Positions 1 to 10,858 of a stretch of DNA of 64,000 bases are shown here, one piece after another. The notes under the pieces are model-generated. The model was not told the origin of the DNA. It made no database searches and saw only the letters and a list, made by a program, of their open reading frames with translations. Position 1 is the stretch's first letter; each line of letters begins with the position of its first letter. Source of the DNA: JAFMJV01 sp963814315 (lineage in GTDB: Bacteria; Chloroflexota; Limnocylindria; Limnocylindrales; CSP1-4). The DNA lies in NCBI GenBank assembly GCA_963814315.1, contig CAWFCG010000003.1, forward strand, positions 558,001-622,000, in the 5' to 3' direction. Made by a program: the position numbers and the translations under genes.

Positions 1-2710
<2,710 letters not shown>

Positions 2711-2745
2711 CGCCGCGCAGCCTACCCGATGAGGACGGCTCCCAG

Positions 2746-4902
2746 TCAGGCCATTTCGATGCAGCGGGCCAGGACCATCGAGTGGCGCCGGAGCAGATGG
2801 TGCTCGCCGGCCGCACAGATCTCCCCCACCCGAGCCTCGAAGGGCTGCTCGGCGGCGGTGTCGAGGACACACTCCCAGGCGCCTCCCAACCAACCATCGG
2901 GCAGCCGCAGCGTCACGTCATCGGCGCTGGCGTTGAGGGCCAGATAGAAGGAGTCGTCTTCGATGGGTCGGCCATCCGGGTCGACGAGGTTCCTACCGGA
3001 GAGGTACACCGCGATGGTGGCCGCGGCATCGGTATGCCACTGCCCATCGTCCATGCGGGTGCCATCAAGCGTGCACCATTCGATGTCACGCGGACTGTTC
3101 GCGTCGGCATCCTCGGGGACGCCGACGCGGTACCAGTGGCGGCGCATGAACACCGGATGCGCTCGGCGCAGCGCGATGAGGCGACGCGTGAAGTCGAGCA
3201 TCTCCGGGTCGGCTCCGTCCCAGTCGTACCAGGACAGCTCCGAGTCGTGGCAGTAGGCGTTGTTGTTGCCACCCTGTGAGCGGCCCAGCTCATCACCGCC
3301 GAGCAGCATCGGCACACCCTGGGACAGGAAGAGTGTGGCCAGCAGGTTCCGGCACTGTCGTCGGCGCAGGTCCGTGATGGCGGGATCGGCGGTGGGACCT
3401 TCTTCGCCACCGTTCCAGGAGCGGTTGTGCGATTCCCCGTCGCGGTCACCATCGCCGTTGGCAAGGTTGTGCTTCTGCTCGTAGCTGACCAGGTCAGCCA
3501 GGGTGAAGCCATCGTGGGAGGTGACCAGGTTGATGCTGGCCGCGGGTGGCCGGCCTTCATCGGCGAAAAGGTCGGCGCTGCCGCTGAATCGACGGCCGAA
3601 ATCGTGGAGCATGTCCGACTGGCCACGCCACACGTCTCGCACCGTGTCGCGGTAGGCACCGTTCCACTCGGCCCACGGTGGCGGGAAGCTGCCCACCTGG
3701 TAGCCGCCCTCCCCCACGTCCCAGGGCTCGGCGATGAGCTTGGCGGTCCGCACCACGGGATCCTGCTGGATGATGTCGAAGAAGGCCGAACCACGGTCGA
3801 CGTGGTGGTCCTCGCGGGCCAGCGCGGAGGCGAGGTCGAAGCGGAAACCATCGACATGCATCTGGCTGATCCAGTAGCGCAGGCTGTCGAGAATCAGCTG
3901 CAGCACGAACGGCTCACGCACGTCGAGCGAGTTGCCGGTGCCGGTGTAGTCGACGTAGTGGCGGGGGTTATCGGGTCGCACGCGGTAGTAGGCGACGTTG
4001 TCAAGCCCGCGCATGGAGAGCATGGGACCGCGGTGGTTGCCCTCACCGGTGTGGTTGTAGACGACGTCGAGGATGACCTCCAGGCCGGCGGCGTGGAAGG
4101 CCTTGACCATCGACTTGAACTCGTCCACCTGCTGGCCGGCGGTGCCGCTCGCGGCGTATCCCGCGTGCGGAGCGAAGAAACCGATGGTGTTGTAGCCCCA
4201 GTAGTTGCGCAGGCCACGCTCGAGCAGGAAGCCGGCGTGGATGAAGTGGTGGACCGGCAGCAGTTCCACCGACGTGACACCGAGTGTCAGCAGGTGCTCG
4301 ATGGCAGCGGGATGGGCCATGCCGGCGTAGGTGCCGCGCAACTCGGCCGGCACCCCGGGGTGCTGCCGGGTGAAGCCCTTTACGTGCGTCTCGTAGATGA
4401 CCATCCCGTTGTCGGGAAGGTGCGGGGATACGTCATCGCCCCAGTCATAGTCGTCGTCCACCACCAGCGAGCGCGGCACATCCGGAGCGCTGTCATCTTC
4501 CTGCTTGACGAAGGGATGGCCCGGCACGTGACCGTGGATGCTGTCACCCCAGCGGACATCCCCATCGATGGCGCGGGCGTACGGGTCGAGGAGCAGCTTG
4601 CGCGGGTTGCAGCGCGCACCATGGGCCGGATCCCAGGGGCCGTGCACGCGATAGCCATAGCGCTGGCCGACGCCGATGCCGGGCAGGTAGCCGTGCCACA
4701 CATAGCCGGTCCGCTCGGGCAGATCCAGGCGCGTCTCGTGGCCGGACTCGTCGAATAGGCACAGCTCGACGCGCTCCGCGATGCGCGAGAAGACACTGAA
4801 GGCGGTGCCAGTGCCATCCGCGTGGGCACCCAGCGGATAGGGTGCACCGGTCAGGACCTGAGGCGGCGATGCCGGGCCCTGGTCGTCGTCGGGCGTGCTG
4901 AT
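2746..4902 (-). CDS. glgX: Glycogen debranching enzyme GlgX (isoamylase type), apparent ATC start
   Basis: GH13 debranching enzyme that hydrolyses alpha-1,6 branches of glycogen in the cytoplasm. The N-terminal CBM48 part begins near GAPYPLGAHADGTGTAF. The catalytic barrel shows VDGFRFDLAS (nucleophile), LIAEPWDVGEGGY (acid/base) and SHDGFTLADLVSY. From 4902 the product is 718 residues, normal for GlgX. The open frame runs back to 5010, but that part is the tRNA gene read as protein. Between the tRNA and the conserved N-terminus there is no in-frame ATG, GTG or TTG. An AGAGGAG motif at 4911-4917 lies exactly 8 bases before an in-frame ATC at 4902, which I take as the start; a CTG shortly before GAPYPLG is the alternative. 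It lies upstream of treS and downstream of tRNA-Val. Function is firm; the start codon is unusual and unproven. Confidence 0.93.
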   Translation of the reverse strand: MSTPDDDQGPASPPQVLTGAPYPLGAHADGTGTAFSVFSRIAERVELCLFDESGHETRLDLPERTGYVWHGYLPGIGVGQRYGYRVHGPWDPAHGARCNPRKLLLDPYARAIDGDVRWGDSIHGHVPGHPFVKQEDDSAPDVPRSLVVDDDYDWGDDVSPHLPDNGMVIYETHVKGFTRQHPGVPAELRGTYAGMAHPAAIEHLLTLGVTSVELLPVHHFIHAGFLLERGLRNYWGYNTIGFFAPHAGYAASGTAGQQVDEFKSMVKAFHAAGLEVILDVVYNHTGEGNHRGPMLSMRGLDNVAYYRVRPDNPRHYVDYTGTGNSLDVREPFVLQLILDSLRYWISQMHVDGFRFDLASALAREDHHVDRGSAFFDIIQQDPVVRTAKLIAEPWDVGEGGYQVGSFPPPWAEWNGAYRDTVRDVWRGQSDMLHDFGRRFSGSADLFADEGRPPAASINLVTSHDGFTLADLVSYEQKHNLANGDGDRDGESHNRSWNGGEEGPTADPAITDLRRRQCRNLLATLFLSQGVPMLLGGDELGRSQGGNNNAYCHDSELSWYDWDGADPEMLDFTRRLIALRRAHPVFMRRHWYRVGVPEDADANSPRDIEWCTLDGTRMDDGQWHTDAAATIAVYLSGRNLVDPDGRPIEDDSFYLALNASADDVTLRLPDGWLGGAWECVLDTAAEQPFEARVGEICAAGEHHLLRRHSMVLARCIEMA

Positions 4903-4965
4903 GGCGCTGACTCCTCTGACCGGCGGCCGGACAGCCTCGACCGCGGCAGGTTCACCGATGGTGGA

Positions 4966-5042
4966 TGGTGGGCGACACTGGACTCGAACCAGTGACCTCT
5001 TGCATGTCAAGCAAGTGCTCTAACCAGCTGAGCTAGCCGCCC
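4966..5042 (-). tRNA. tRNA-Val (anticodon GAC), CCA encoded
   Basis: A 77-base cloverleaf can be folded by hand. The acceptor GGGCGGC pairs with GTCGCCC (one G-U). The D arm is GCTC/GAGC, the anticodon stem CTTGC/GCAAG carries loop TTGACAT (anticodon GAC), and the T arm is ACTGG-TTCGAGT-CCAGT. Discriminator A is followed by a genomic CCA. A promoter lies just upstream at 5052-5080, and glgX follows directly. Confidence 0.97.
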
Positions 5043-5051
5043 GAGACTGAC

Positions 5052-5080
5052 ACGATAGCAGAGGCTTCGAGGGCCGTCAC
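5052..5080 (-). promoter_or_regulatory. Promoter of tRNA-Val
   Basis: On the minus strand GTGACG (5075-5080) and TATCGT (5052-5057) are separated by exactly 17 bases. This places transcription initiation a few bases before the tRNA 5' end at 5042. The same -10 hexamer TATCGT precedes the antitoxin gene near 22845. Confidence 0.6.
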
Positions 5081-5270
5081 TCGCGGGACGAAGGCGAGTC
5101 GTCCACAAGACCGGGACGGCTTGATGCAGCCAGTCTGGTCGGGGCGCGAGAGGTAGCGCCAGCTTGACCCACCTTTGGTTCCGGCCTCGATTCGTCCTCG
5201 AGATCGTGACCGACTCCCTCCACCCAGGCGCCAACGGCTGCGCCCACCACGCCCACCGAAGCCGTGGACC

Positions 5271-5912
5271 TCAGAGGCGGCGCACCCGGAGGAACGGAAG
5301 TGCCAACATCAGGACGGTCGCCAGTACGTAGAGGGCGACCGCCACCGTCGGTGCGACGAGAGCGCAAGCGACAGCGATGAGCCAGACTCCGTTCGAGACC
5401 CGTCGCTGCCTCGTCAGCGACGCCAATGTCTCATCGGCGATCTCGTCGAGCAGCAGCGACCGCCGGCGGCCGAGATAGGCCATGAGCAAGGTCAGCATCA
5501 CCGATGCCACGAGCACGTTGAGGCCGTAGATGACCACCGCCACACCCGCATCGGGACCGCTGAGGTTGCTCACCATCAGGCTGGTCGAGAACGGCAACAG
5601 CGCGATGAACAGCAGGGCCAGTAGGTTGAGTCCAGCCGCGACCGTGTCGCCGTCCTGCATCAGCCTCGTGGTGCGTGCGTGGGTCATCCAGCTGCCACCG
5701 ATGAAGGCGAAGCTGATGAGATAGCCCAGGAGTTCCGGCCACTCCTCGAGCAGACGCTTGAAGAGATCGGATCCGGTCGGTACCGGCAGCTCCAGGACGA
5801 GCAGGGTGATGGCGATAGCGAAGACACCATCGGAGAAGGCGTTGAAGCGGTCCAGGGGCAGGCCATCAGGGAGGCGCACCTGGCGATCGCCGTCGGTCGT
5901 CCGGTCAGTCAT
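5271..5912 (-). CDS. TMEM175-family (DUF1211) potassium channel-like membrane protein
   Basis: Integral membrane protein of 213 residues with the family hallmark RFNAFSDGVFAIAITLLVLEL in the first helix; the (R/N)-xx-FSD motif is the TMEM175/DUF1211 signature. About six hydrophobic segments follow (around residues 22-43, 60-78, 95-112, 122-142, 172-192 and 190-207). Bacterial members studied form tetrameric potassium-selective channels; selectivity here is inferred. The start at 5912 is an ATG before a polar leader. A second paralogue lies at 7359-8006, with a decayed DUF47 fragment and a DUF1269 gene between, all on the same strand. Confidence 0.85.
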   Translation of the reverse strand: MTDRTTDGDRQVRLPDGLPLDRFNAFSDGVFAIAITLLVLELPVPTGSDLFKRLLEEWPELLGYLISFAFIGGSWMTHARTTRLMQDGDTVAAGLNLLALLFIALLPFSTSLMVSNLSGPDAGVAVVIYGLNVLVASVMLTLLMAYLGRRRSLLLDEIADETLASLTRQRRVSNGVWLIAVACALVAPTVAVALYVLATVLMLALPFLRVRRL

Positions 5913-5923
5913 TGTCGGTCACA

Positions 5924-6050
5924 CTAGCTGCCCTTGTGCACGACGCGCTGGATGATCTCGGAGACATCCTCGGCAGCGTCGATGGACTCTTCGAGCGAGG
6001 CGTAGATGTCACGCCACTTGATGACGTCCAGTGGTGAGGCTATGTACGCC
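5924..6050 (-). pseudogene. C-terminal remnant of a DUF47/PhoU-like phosphate-transport regulator
   Basis: The minus-strand frame ending at 5924 encodes about 41 residues including SPLDVIKWRDIYASLEES and AEDVSEIIQRVVHK. This resembles the end of DUF47 (TIGR00153) PhoU-like proteins, whose C-terminus reads like DPLEVIKWKDIYD..ED..D..EDVA. The frame upstream is closed by a stop after a short Lys/Ala-rich stretch, and no PiT phosphate transporter is adjacent. I read it as the tail of a deleted gene. The resemblance is by eye only. Confidence 0.5.
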
Positions 6051-6173
6051 TAGGCAGTGGCCTTGGCCGCCGCGTCCTTGATGGAGCGTCTGTCATCTGG
6101 TTCTCCTTGTCACTGCTGGGGGTCCTTCGGCCGCCTGCTTGGTCACGGTCGGCCGGGGTTCGGATGGAGCCGT

Positions 6174-7172
6174 CTAGACCTCGGCCTCGATCTCCTCGGC
6201 GGCAAGGACGGTGGCGAGCGCCTCCTCGGCGGCTTCCTCCTCGATGAGCTCGGCGGTCACCAGTGCCGCGACGGCACGCTCGGCCGCCTCCTCCTCGATG
6301 ACCTCCTCGGCGATGAGGGCACGGATGGCCCGCAGGGCGGCGGCCGCCTCGATGGCATCGGCCTCCGCGACCGCGTCCTCGGCTTCTTCGACGGCGGACT
6401 CCTCGACGTCCATGGCCATGCGCACGACGTCGGTGGCCTCCTCCTTGGCGGCCTCCTCGATGAGCTCGGCGGCGAAGAGCGTGTCGATGACGTCCTCGAC
6501 CGCGGCATCCTCGATGGCGATGGCGGCGGCGATGACCTCGGCGGCCTCGAGCATGACGGCCTCCTCGATGAGCTCGGCCTCCTCGAGCGTCTGGACGATG
6601 TCGATGGCGGCCGCGAGCTTGACCGCCTCGGCGGCCTCGATGGCCTCCTCGGCTTCCATCTTGACGCGCAGCTCCTCGCCCACGAGCGCCAGTGCGTCGG
6701 GTGCGACCATCGCCTGCATGAGCGTGCGCCCGCCGGCCTCGGCGATGGCGTCGCGCAGGTCGGTGGCCCAGTGGTGCTCGATGACGAGGATGGCGGCGGC
6801 ACCACCGGCGGGGACGGCTTCGGCCAGCTCGACCAGGCGGTCGCGGCTGAGGCCGGCGTCGCGCTCGGCCACCGCGAGAGCGCCAAGCTCGGCACCTTCG
6901 ATGGCACCTTCGAGGCCACCCTCGCCCATGCCGATGAGACCGCCGGCGATGGCGCCGAGGCGCATCCGCTCGCCCTCGGAGAGGTCGGTCAGGTGCATCG
7001 TGTTCTCGATGTCACCGTGGGCGTCCTTCTGGACGAACAGCGTATCGATGACACGGATGACACCGCGCTTGCGGACCCGGCGCAACTCGGCCAGGATGCG
7101 GCCGCTGGCCTCGAACTTGTCAAAGCCGATGACGAAGACCTGGATGGGTCCGGTCACGAGCTTGTCAGCCAT
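6174..7172 (-). CDS. DUF1269 family protein with a long Ala/Glu-rich helical extension
   Basis: A 332-residue protein starting at ATG 7172 behind a strong AAGGAGGAG. The first ~165 residues match the DUF1269 layout: GPIQVFVIGFDKFEASGRI, then a Gly-rich segment (GAIAGGLIGMGEGGLEGA) where transmembrane members carry helices, then AAAILVIEHHWATDLRDAIAEAGG. From about residue 170 onward the chain is almost only Ala, Glu, Ile, Val, Leu and Asp in recurring blocks such as AELIEEAA, predicted to be a very acidic amphipathic helix or coiled coil. Many DUF1269 proteins end near the domain, so this tail is an extension. The function of the domain is not established. It lies between two TMEM175-like channel genes on the same strand, hinting at membrane or ion stress. 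Confidence 0.8.
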   Translation of the reverse strand: MADKLVTGPIQVFVIGFDKFEASGRILAELRRVRKRGVIRVIDTLFVQKDAHGDIENTMHLTDLSEGERMRLGAIAGGLIGMGEGGLEGAIEGAELGALAVAERDAGLSRDRLVELAEAVPAGGAAAILVIEHHWATDLRDAIAEAGGRTLMQAMVAPDALALVGEELRVKMEAEEAIEAAEAVKLAAAIDIVQTLEEAELIEEAVMLEAAEVIAAAIAIEDAAVEDVIDTLFAAELIEEAAKEEATDVVRMAMDVEESAVEEAEDAVAEADAIEAAAALRAIRALIAEEVIEEEAAERAVAALVTAELIEEEAAEEALATVLAAEEIEAEV

Positions 7173-7358
7173 GGGTTGGCTCCTCCTTGTTTCCTGTGGG
7201 GCTCTTTGGGTTGCCGGGGTCGGCAGTAGCGTCCGTGTGGCCGCTCCTGGCATCTCCTGTCCAGGTCGGCATGGAGCAGTTTTCGGCCTAGAGCAGTTTG
7301 CGGACCAAGGGCCGTCGGTGCATCCCACGGAACGGATGAGGTGACGACTGCCACTCGC

Positions 7359-8006
7359 CTACGCCGACGGGCTCGCTCTCCCCAGAAGCCGGCGCACCGT
7401 ACGCCCCGGGATCGCGAGGTAGAGCGCGATCGCCAGGAAGAGCAGCATCGCGACACTGGGGACCAACAGGCCGACCAAGAGCGCGATCGCGTAGACGAGC
7501 AGGCTGGGGGGCTGGGCCAGCGAGCGCACGCGGTCGTCATCCACGTCATCGCGCAGGAGACGACGGCCCTCGATCGAGTAGCGCCGGAATGCCGTCACCG
7601 CCAGATCGAGTGCCAACAGCGTAAGCCCGTAGAAGACCACCGCCACCTGCTCCGGCTGCCGTTCACCCAGGAACTCGCCCGCGATCTTCGTCGGGAACGG
7701 CAGGAATGCCGCCACCAGGAGCACCACCAGATTGATGCGGTAGAGCGTGGCGTCGGCGGATCGCAGCACGCTCGTGACAGTCGAGTGCTCGATCCAGATG
7801 ACACCGATGGTCAGGAAGCTCGTGATGTAGGCCAAGTACGCCGGCCACTGCGCAAGGATCGCTCCGAGCATGTCATCCGCGGCCGTCGCCGCCACGCCCA
7901 GCTCGAGCACGAGGAGGGTGATCGCGATGGCGAACACCCCGTCGCTGAACGCCTCCATCCGGCCAAGGGGGAGGTCGTTGTCGGTTTCAGCACTGGGAAC
8001 CCTCAC
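7359..8006 (-). CDS. Second TMEM175-family (DUF1211) channel-like membrane protein
   Basis: A protein of about 215 residues with the family motif RMEAFSDGVFAIAITLLVLEL and about six hydrophobic segments, paralogous to the protein at 5271-5912. The track-style frame opens with TTG at 8060. I prefer GTG at 8006 because TACCAT (8015-8020) lies 8 bases upstream, as in several apparently leaderless genes here, and because the upstream stretch has no family resemblance. It is divergent from the GH63 gene at 8206. Tetrameric potassium-channel function is known for some family members and is only inferred here. Confidence 0.82.
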   Translation of the reverse strand: MRVPSAETDNDLPLGRMEAFSDGVFAIAITLLVLELGVAATAADDMLGAILAQWPAYLAYITSFLTIGVIWIEHSTVTSVLRSADATLYRINLVVLLVAAFLPFPTKIAGEFLGERQPEQVAVVFYGLTLLALDLAVTAFRRYSIEGRRLLRDDVDDDRVRSLAQPPSLLVYAIALLVGLLVPSVAMLLFLAIALYLAIPGRTVRRLLGRASPSA

Positions 8007-8205
8007 GACAGGGGATGGTACAGATAGCTGCGTCGTCCATCTCGGAGGATGCGCAGGCAATTGCCATTTGCTTCAATCGCCCCACGGACCAAGAACGGTT
8101 CGGGACTCGAAGGCGTGATAGTGCACCGGTGCAGGGAGGACTCGGGTGGTTCAAGCCAAGGCTGAGCCGAAGGCGGAGCGCGGACGTGTCGATACGCTTG
8201 GTCGC

Positions 8206-10858
8206 ATGGAGAATGGCCTCCTGCAGGCCGGAGACTGGTATCACTGGGGGCCTTACCTGAGCGAACGCCAGTGGGGCACAGTCCGGGAGGACTACAGCGC
8301 TGATGGAACCGCCTGGGAGTACCTGCCCCACGATCACGCCAGGTCGCGGGTCTATCGCTGGGGTGAAGACGGACTGGCCGGCTTCTGCGACGCAGAAGGG
8401 CGTCTGTGCTTGGGGCTGGCACTGTGGAACGGGCGGGACCCGATCCTCAAGGAGCGGATCTTCGGACTGACCGGAACCGAGGGTAACCACGGCGAGGACG
8501 CCAAGGAGTACTGGTGGTATCTCGACGCGACACCCAGCCACGCCTGGAACCGCTGGCGCTATCACTATCCGCAAAGCGAGTTCCCCTACCGCTCGCTCGT
8601 CGAGGAGAACGCTCGACGCGGTAAGCAAGACCCTGAGTTCGAACTGCTCGATACGGGCGCGTTCGATGAGGACCGCTACTGGATGGTAGAGGTCGACTAC
8701 GCCAAGGCCGATCCCCACGACCTGCTGATGGTCGTCCGCATCCGGAACGCTGGCCCCGATGCCGACACGCTGCACGTCCTTCCGACCGCCTGGTATCGCA
8801 ACACCTGGAGCTGGGACGTCGAGGGGCCACGGCCCGAGCTTCACGCCGAGGCCACCACCATCGCGACCGAGCACCCCTTCCTGGGGTCACTTGAGCTCGT
8901 CGCAGACATCGGCCCCGATGGGCAGGCGCCTTCGCTGCTGTTCTGCGACAACGAGACGAACGTACGCCGTCTCTTCGGGACGGACCAGTCACCGGCCTAT
9001 CCCAAGGACGGCATCAACGACCACGTGATCTCCGGCGCTCCGACGGTGAACCCTGGACAACGCGGCACGAAGGCATCGTTCTGGTACCAGGTGACGGTCG
9101 ACCCGGGTGCCACGGTCGAGCTGCGGCTGCGGCTGCGCCCGTCCGCACGCGCGGCATCGCCGTGGGTCGACTTCGATGGCATCGTCGCCTCCCGCAAGAG
9201 CGAGGCTGACGAGTTCTATGCGGACCTCGTGGCTCCTGCCACCTCGCCCGACGAGGCGAATGTGATGCGCCAGGCGTTCGCGGGGATGCTCTGGAGCAAG
9301 CAGTTCTACTGCTACGACGTCTCTCGCTGGATCGATGGCGATCCCACCCAGCCTGCGCCGCCGCCTGCGCGACGAGGAGGCCGCAACGCGGCCTGGAAGC
9401 ACTTCGAGGCCCTCGACATCGTGTCGATGCCGGACAAGTGGGAGTACCCCTGGTTCGCCGCCTGGGATATGGCGTTCCATTGCGTCGCCCTTGCGCATGT
9501 CGACCCGGCCTTCGCCAAGTACCAGCTGACGCTCCTGGGGCGCGAGTGGTTCCAGCACCCCAATGGAGCGATGCCGGCCTACGAGTGGGCGTTCGACGAC
9601 GTGAACCCGCCCGTCCAGGCGTGGGCCGCACTCGAGGTCTTCGCCATCGACGGTGGCCGCGATATCGCCTTCCTGGGCCGGGTCTTCGACAAGCTGCTGG
9701 TGAACTTCACCTGGTGGGTCAACCGCAAGGACGCCTCTGGATCGAACATCTTCGAGGGCGGCTTCCTGGGACTCGACAATATCGGCCCCATCGACCGCTC
9801 ACACCTGCTGCCCGGTCACACGCTCCAGCAGTCGGATGCGACCGCCTGGATGGGCTTCTATGCGCTAAGCATGGCCGCCATCGCGGCCATCCTGAACCGC
9901 CATGGCCGGGATGCGTCGGACCTGGTGGTCAAGTTCCTGGAGCACTTCGCCGGTATCTCAGAGGCCATGGCGACGCAGGGTCTGTGGGACGAGGAGGACG
10001 GCTTCTACTACGATCGGCTCCGACGCCCCGACGGGTCCACCATCCCGGTCCGGGTCGCCTCGATGGTCGGTGTGTTGCCACTGATGGCCTTCGCGATCCT
10101 CGATGAGACGATGCTCGCCCGTGCCCAGACGCTAGGCAAAGGGACCGCCCGTCTGCTGGAACGCCGGCGTCTGCGCCTCGAGGATCTCGAGGGTTCGCAG
10201 CTCCTCAGAGGGGAGCCCGGGAACCGGCTGCTCATGCTCGGGGTGGTCGAGGAGGAGCAACTGCTGCGGATCCTGGCACGCCTGGTGGACGAGGATGGCT
10301 TCCTGTCCCCCTACGGTCTGCGCTCGCTCTCGCGCTGGCATCGAGACCACCCCTATCACCTCCAGGTCGACGGCATGGACGCCGCTATCGACTATGAGCC
10401 AGCAGAGTCCACCACCGGGATGTTCGGTGGCAACTCCAACTGGCGCGGACCGATCTGGTTCCCGGTGAACTACCTCATCGTCAACGCCCTGCTTCGCTTC
10501 GCGCGCTACTACGGTGACAGCGTGACCATCGAGTACCCCGCCGGGTCCGGACGGCAGGCCACCCTCCAGGTCATCGGCGAAGACATCCGCCGCAGGCTCG
10601 ATCTCCCTCTTCCTCGTGGGCGATGACGGTCGGCGGCCTTGCTTCGGCTGGGTCGACAAGCTTCAGCACGACCCCGCCTGGAAGGACAATCTCCTCTTCC
10701 ACGAGTACTTCCACGGCGACAACGGCGCGGGTCTGGGTGCCTCACACCAGACCGGCTGGACGGGACTCGTGGCGGACCTGATCATCCGCAGCGGCGGGAC
10801 GCGCTTCCCCACCCTTGCCGAGCTGCTGGCAGAGCACCCGGCTGCGCCGGAGCCGTGA
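8206..10858 (+). CDS. GH63-type (MGH1-like) glucosidase, one-base frame break at about 10600
   Basis: Large glucosidase of the bacterial GH63/MGH1 group, expected to act on alpha-glucosides or oligosaccharides in the cytoplasm (no signal peptide). Family motifs include EGNHGEDAKEYWWYLDATPS, WRYHYPQSEFPY, KWEYPWFAAWDMAFH and GGNSNWRGPIWFPVNYL. The first frame stops at 10626 after RRRLDLPLPRGR. Family sequence resumes at once in the next frame (GDDGRRPCFGWVDK, HEYFHGDNGAGLGASHQTGW) and runs to 10858. Removing one G at 10600 gives RRRLISLFLVGDDGRRP, as expected, so an assembly indel or recent mutation is likely. The start ATG 8206 is preferred over GTG 8146. The stop overlaps the GTG of the next gene by three bases. 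Confidence 0.88.

Noticed and set aside
7274..7303. Imperfect direct repeat GAGCAGTTTTCGG / GAGCAGTTTGCGG
   Set aside because: Two imperfect short copies upstream of DUF1269 with no promoter spacing that would make it a convincing regulatory site.
6057..7344. Long plus-strand frames opposite the DUF1269 gene
   Set aside because: Low-complexity Ser/Ala or Gly/Leu translations of the repetitive Ala/Glu tail; the minus-strand gene has a strong ribosome-binding site and a recognisable domain.
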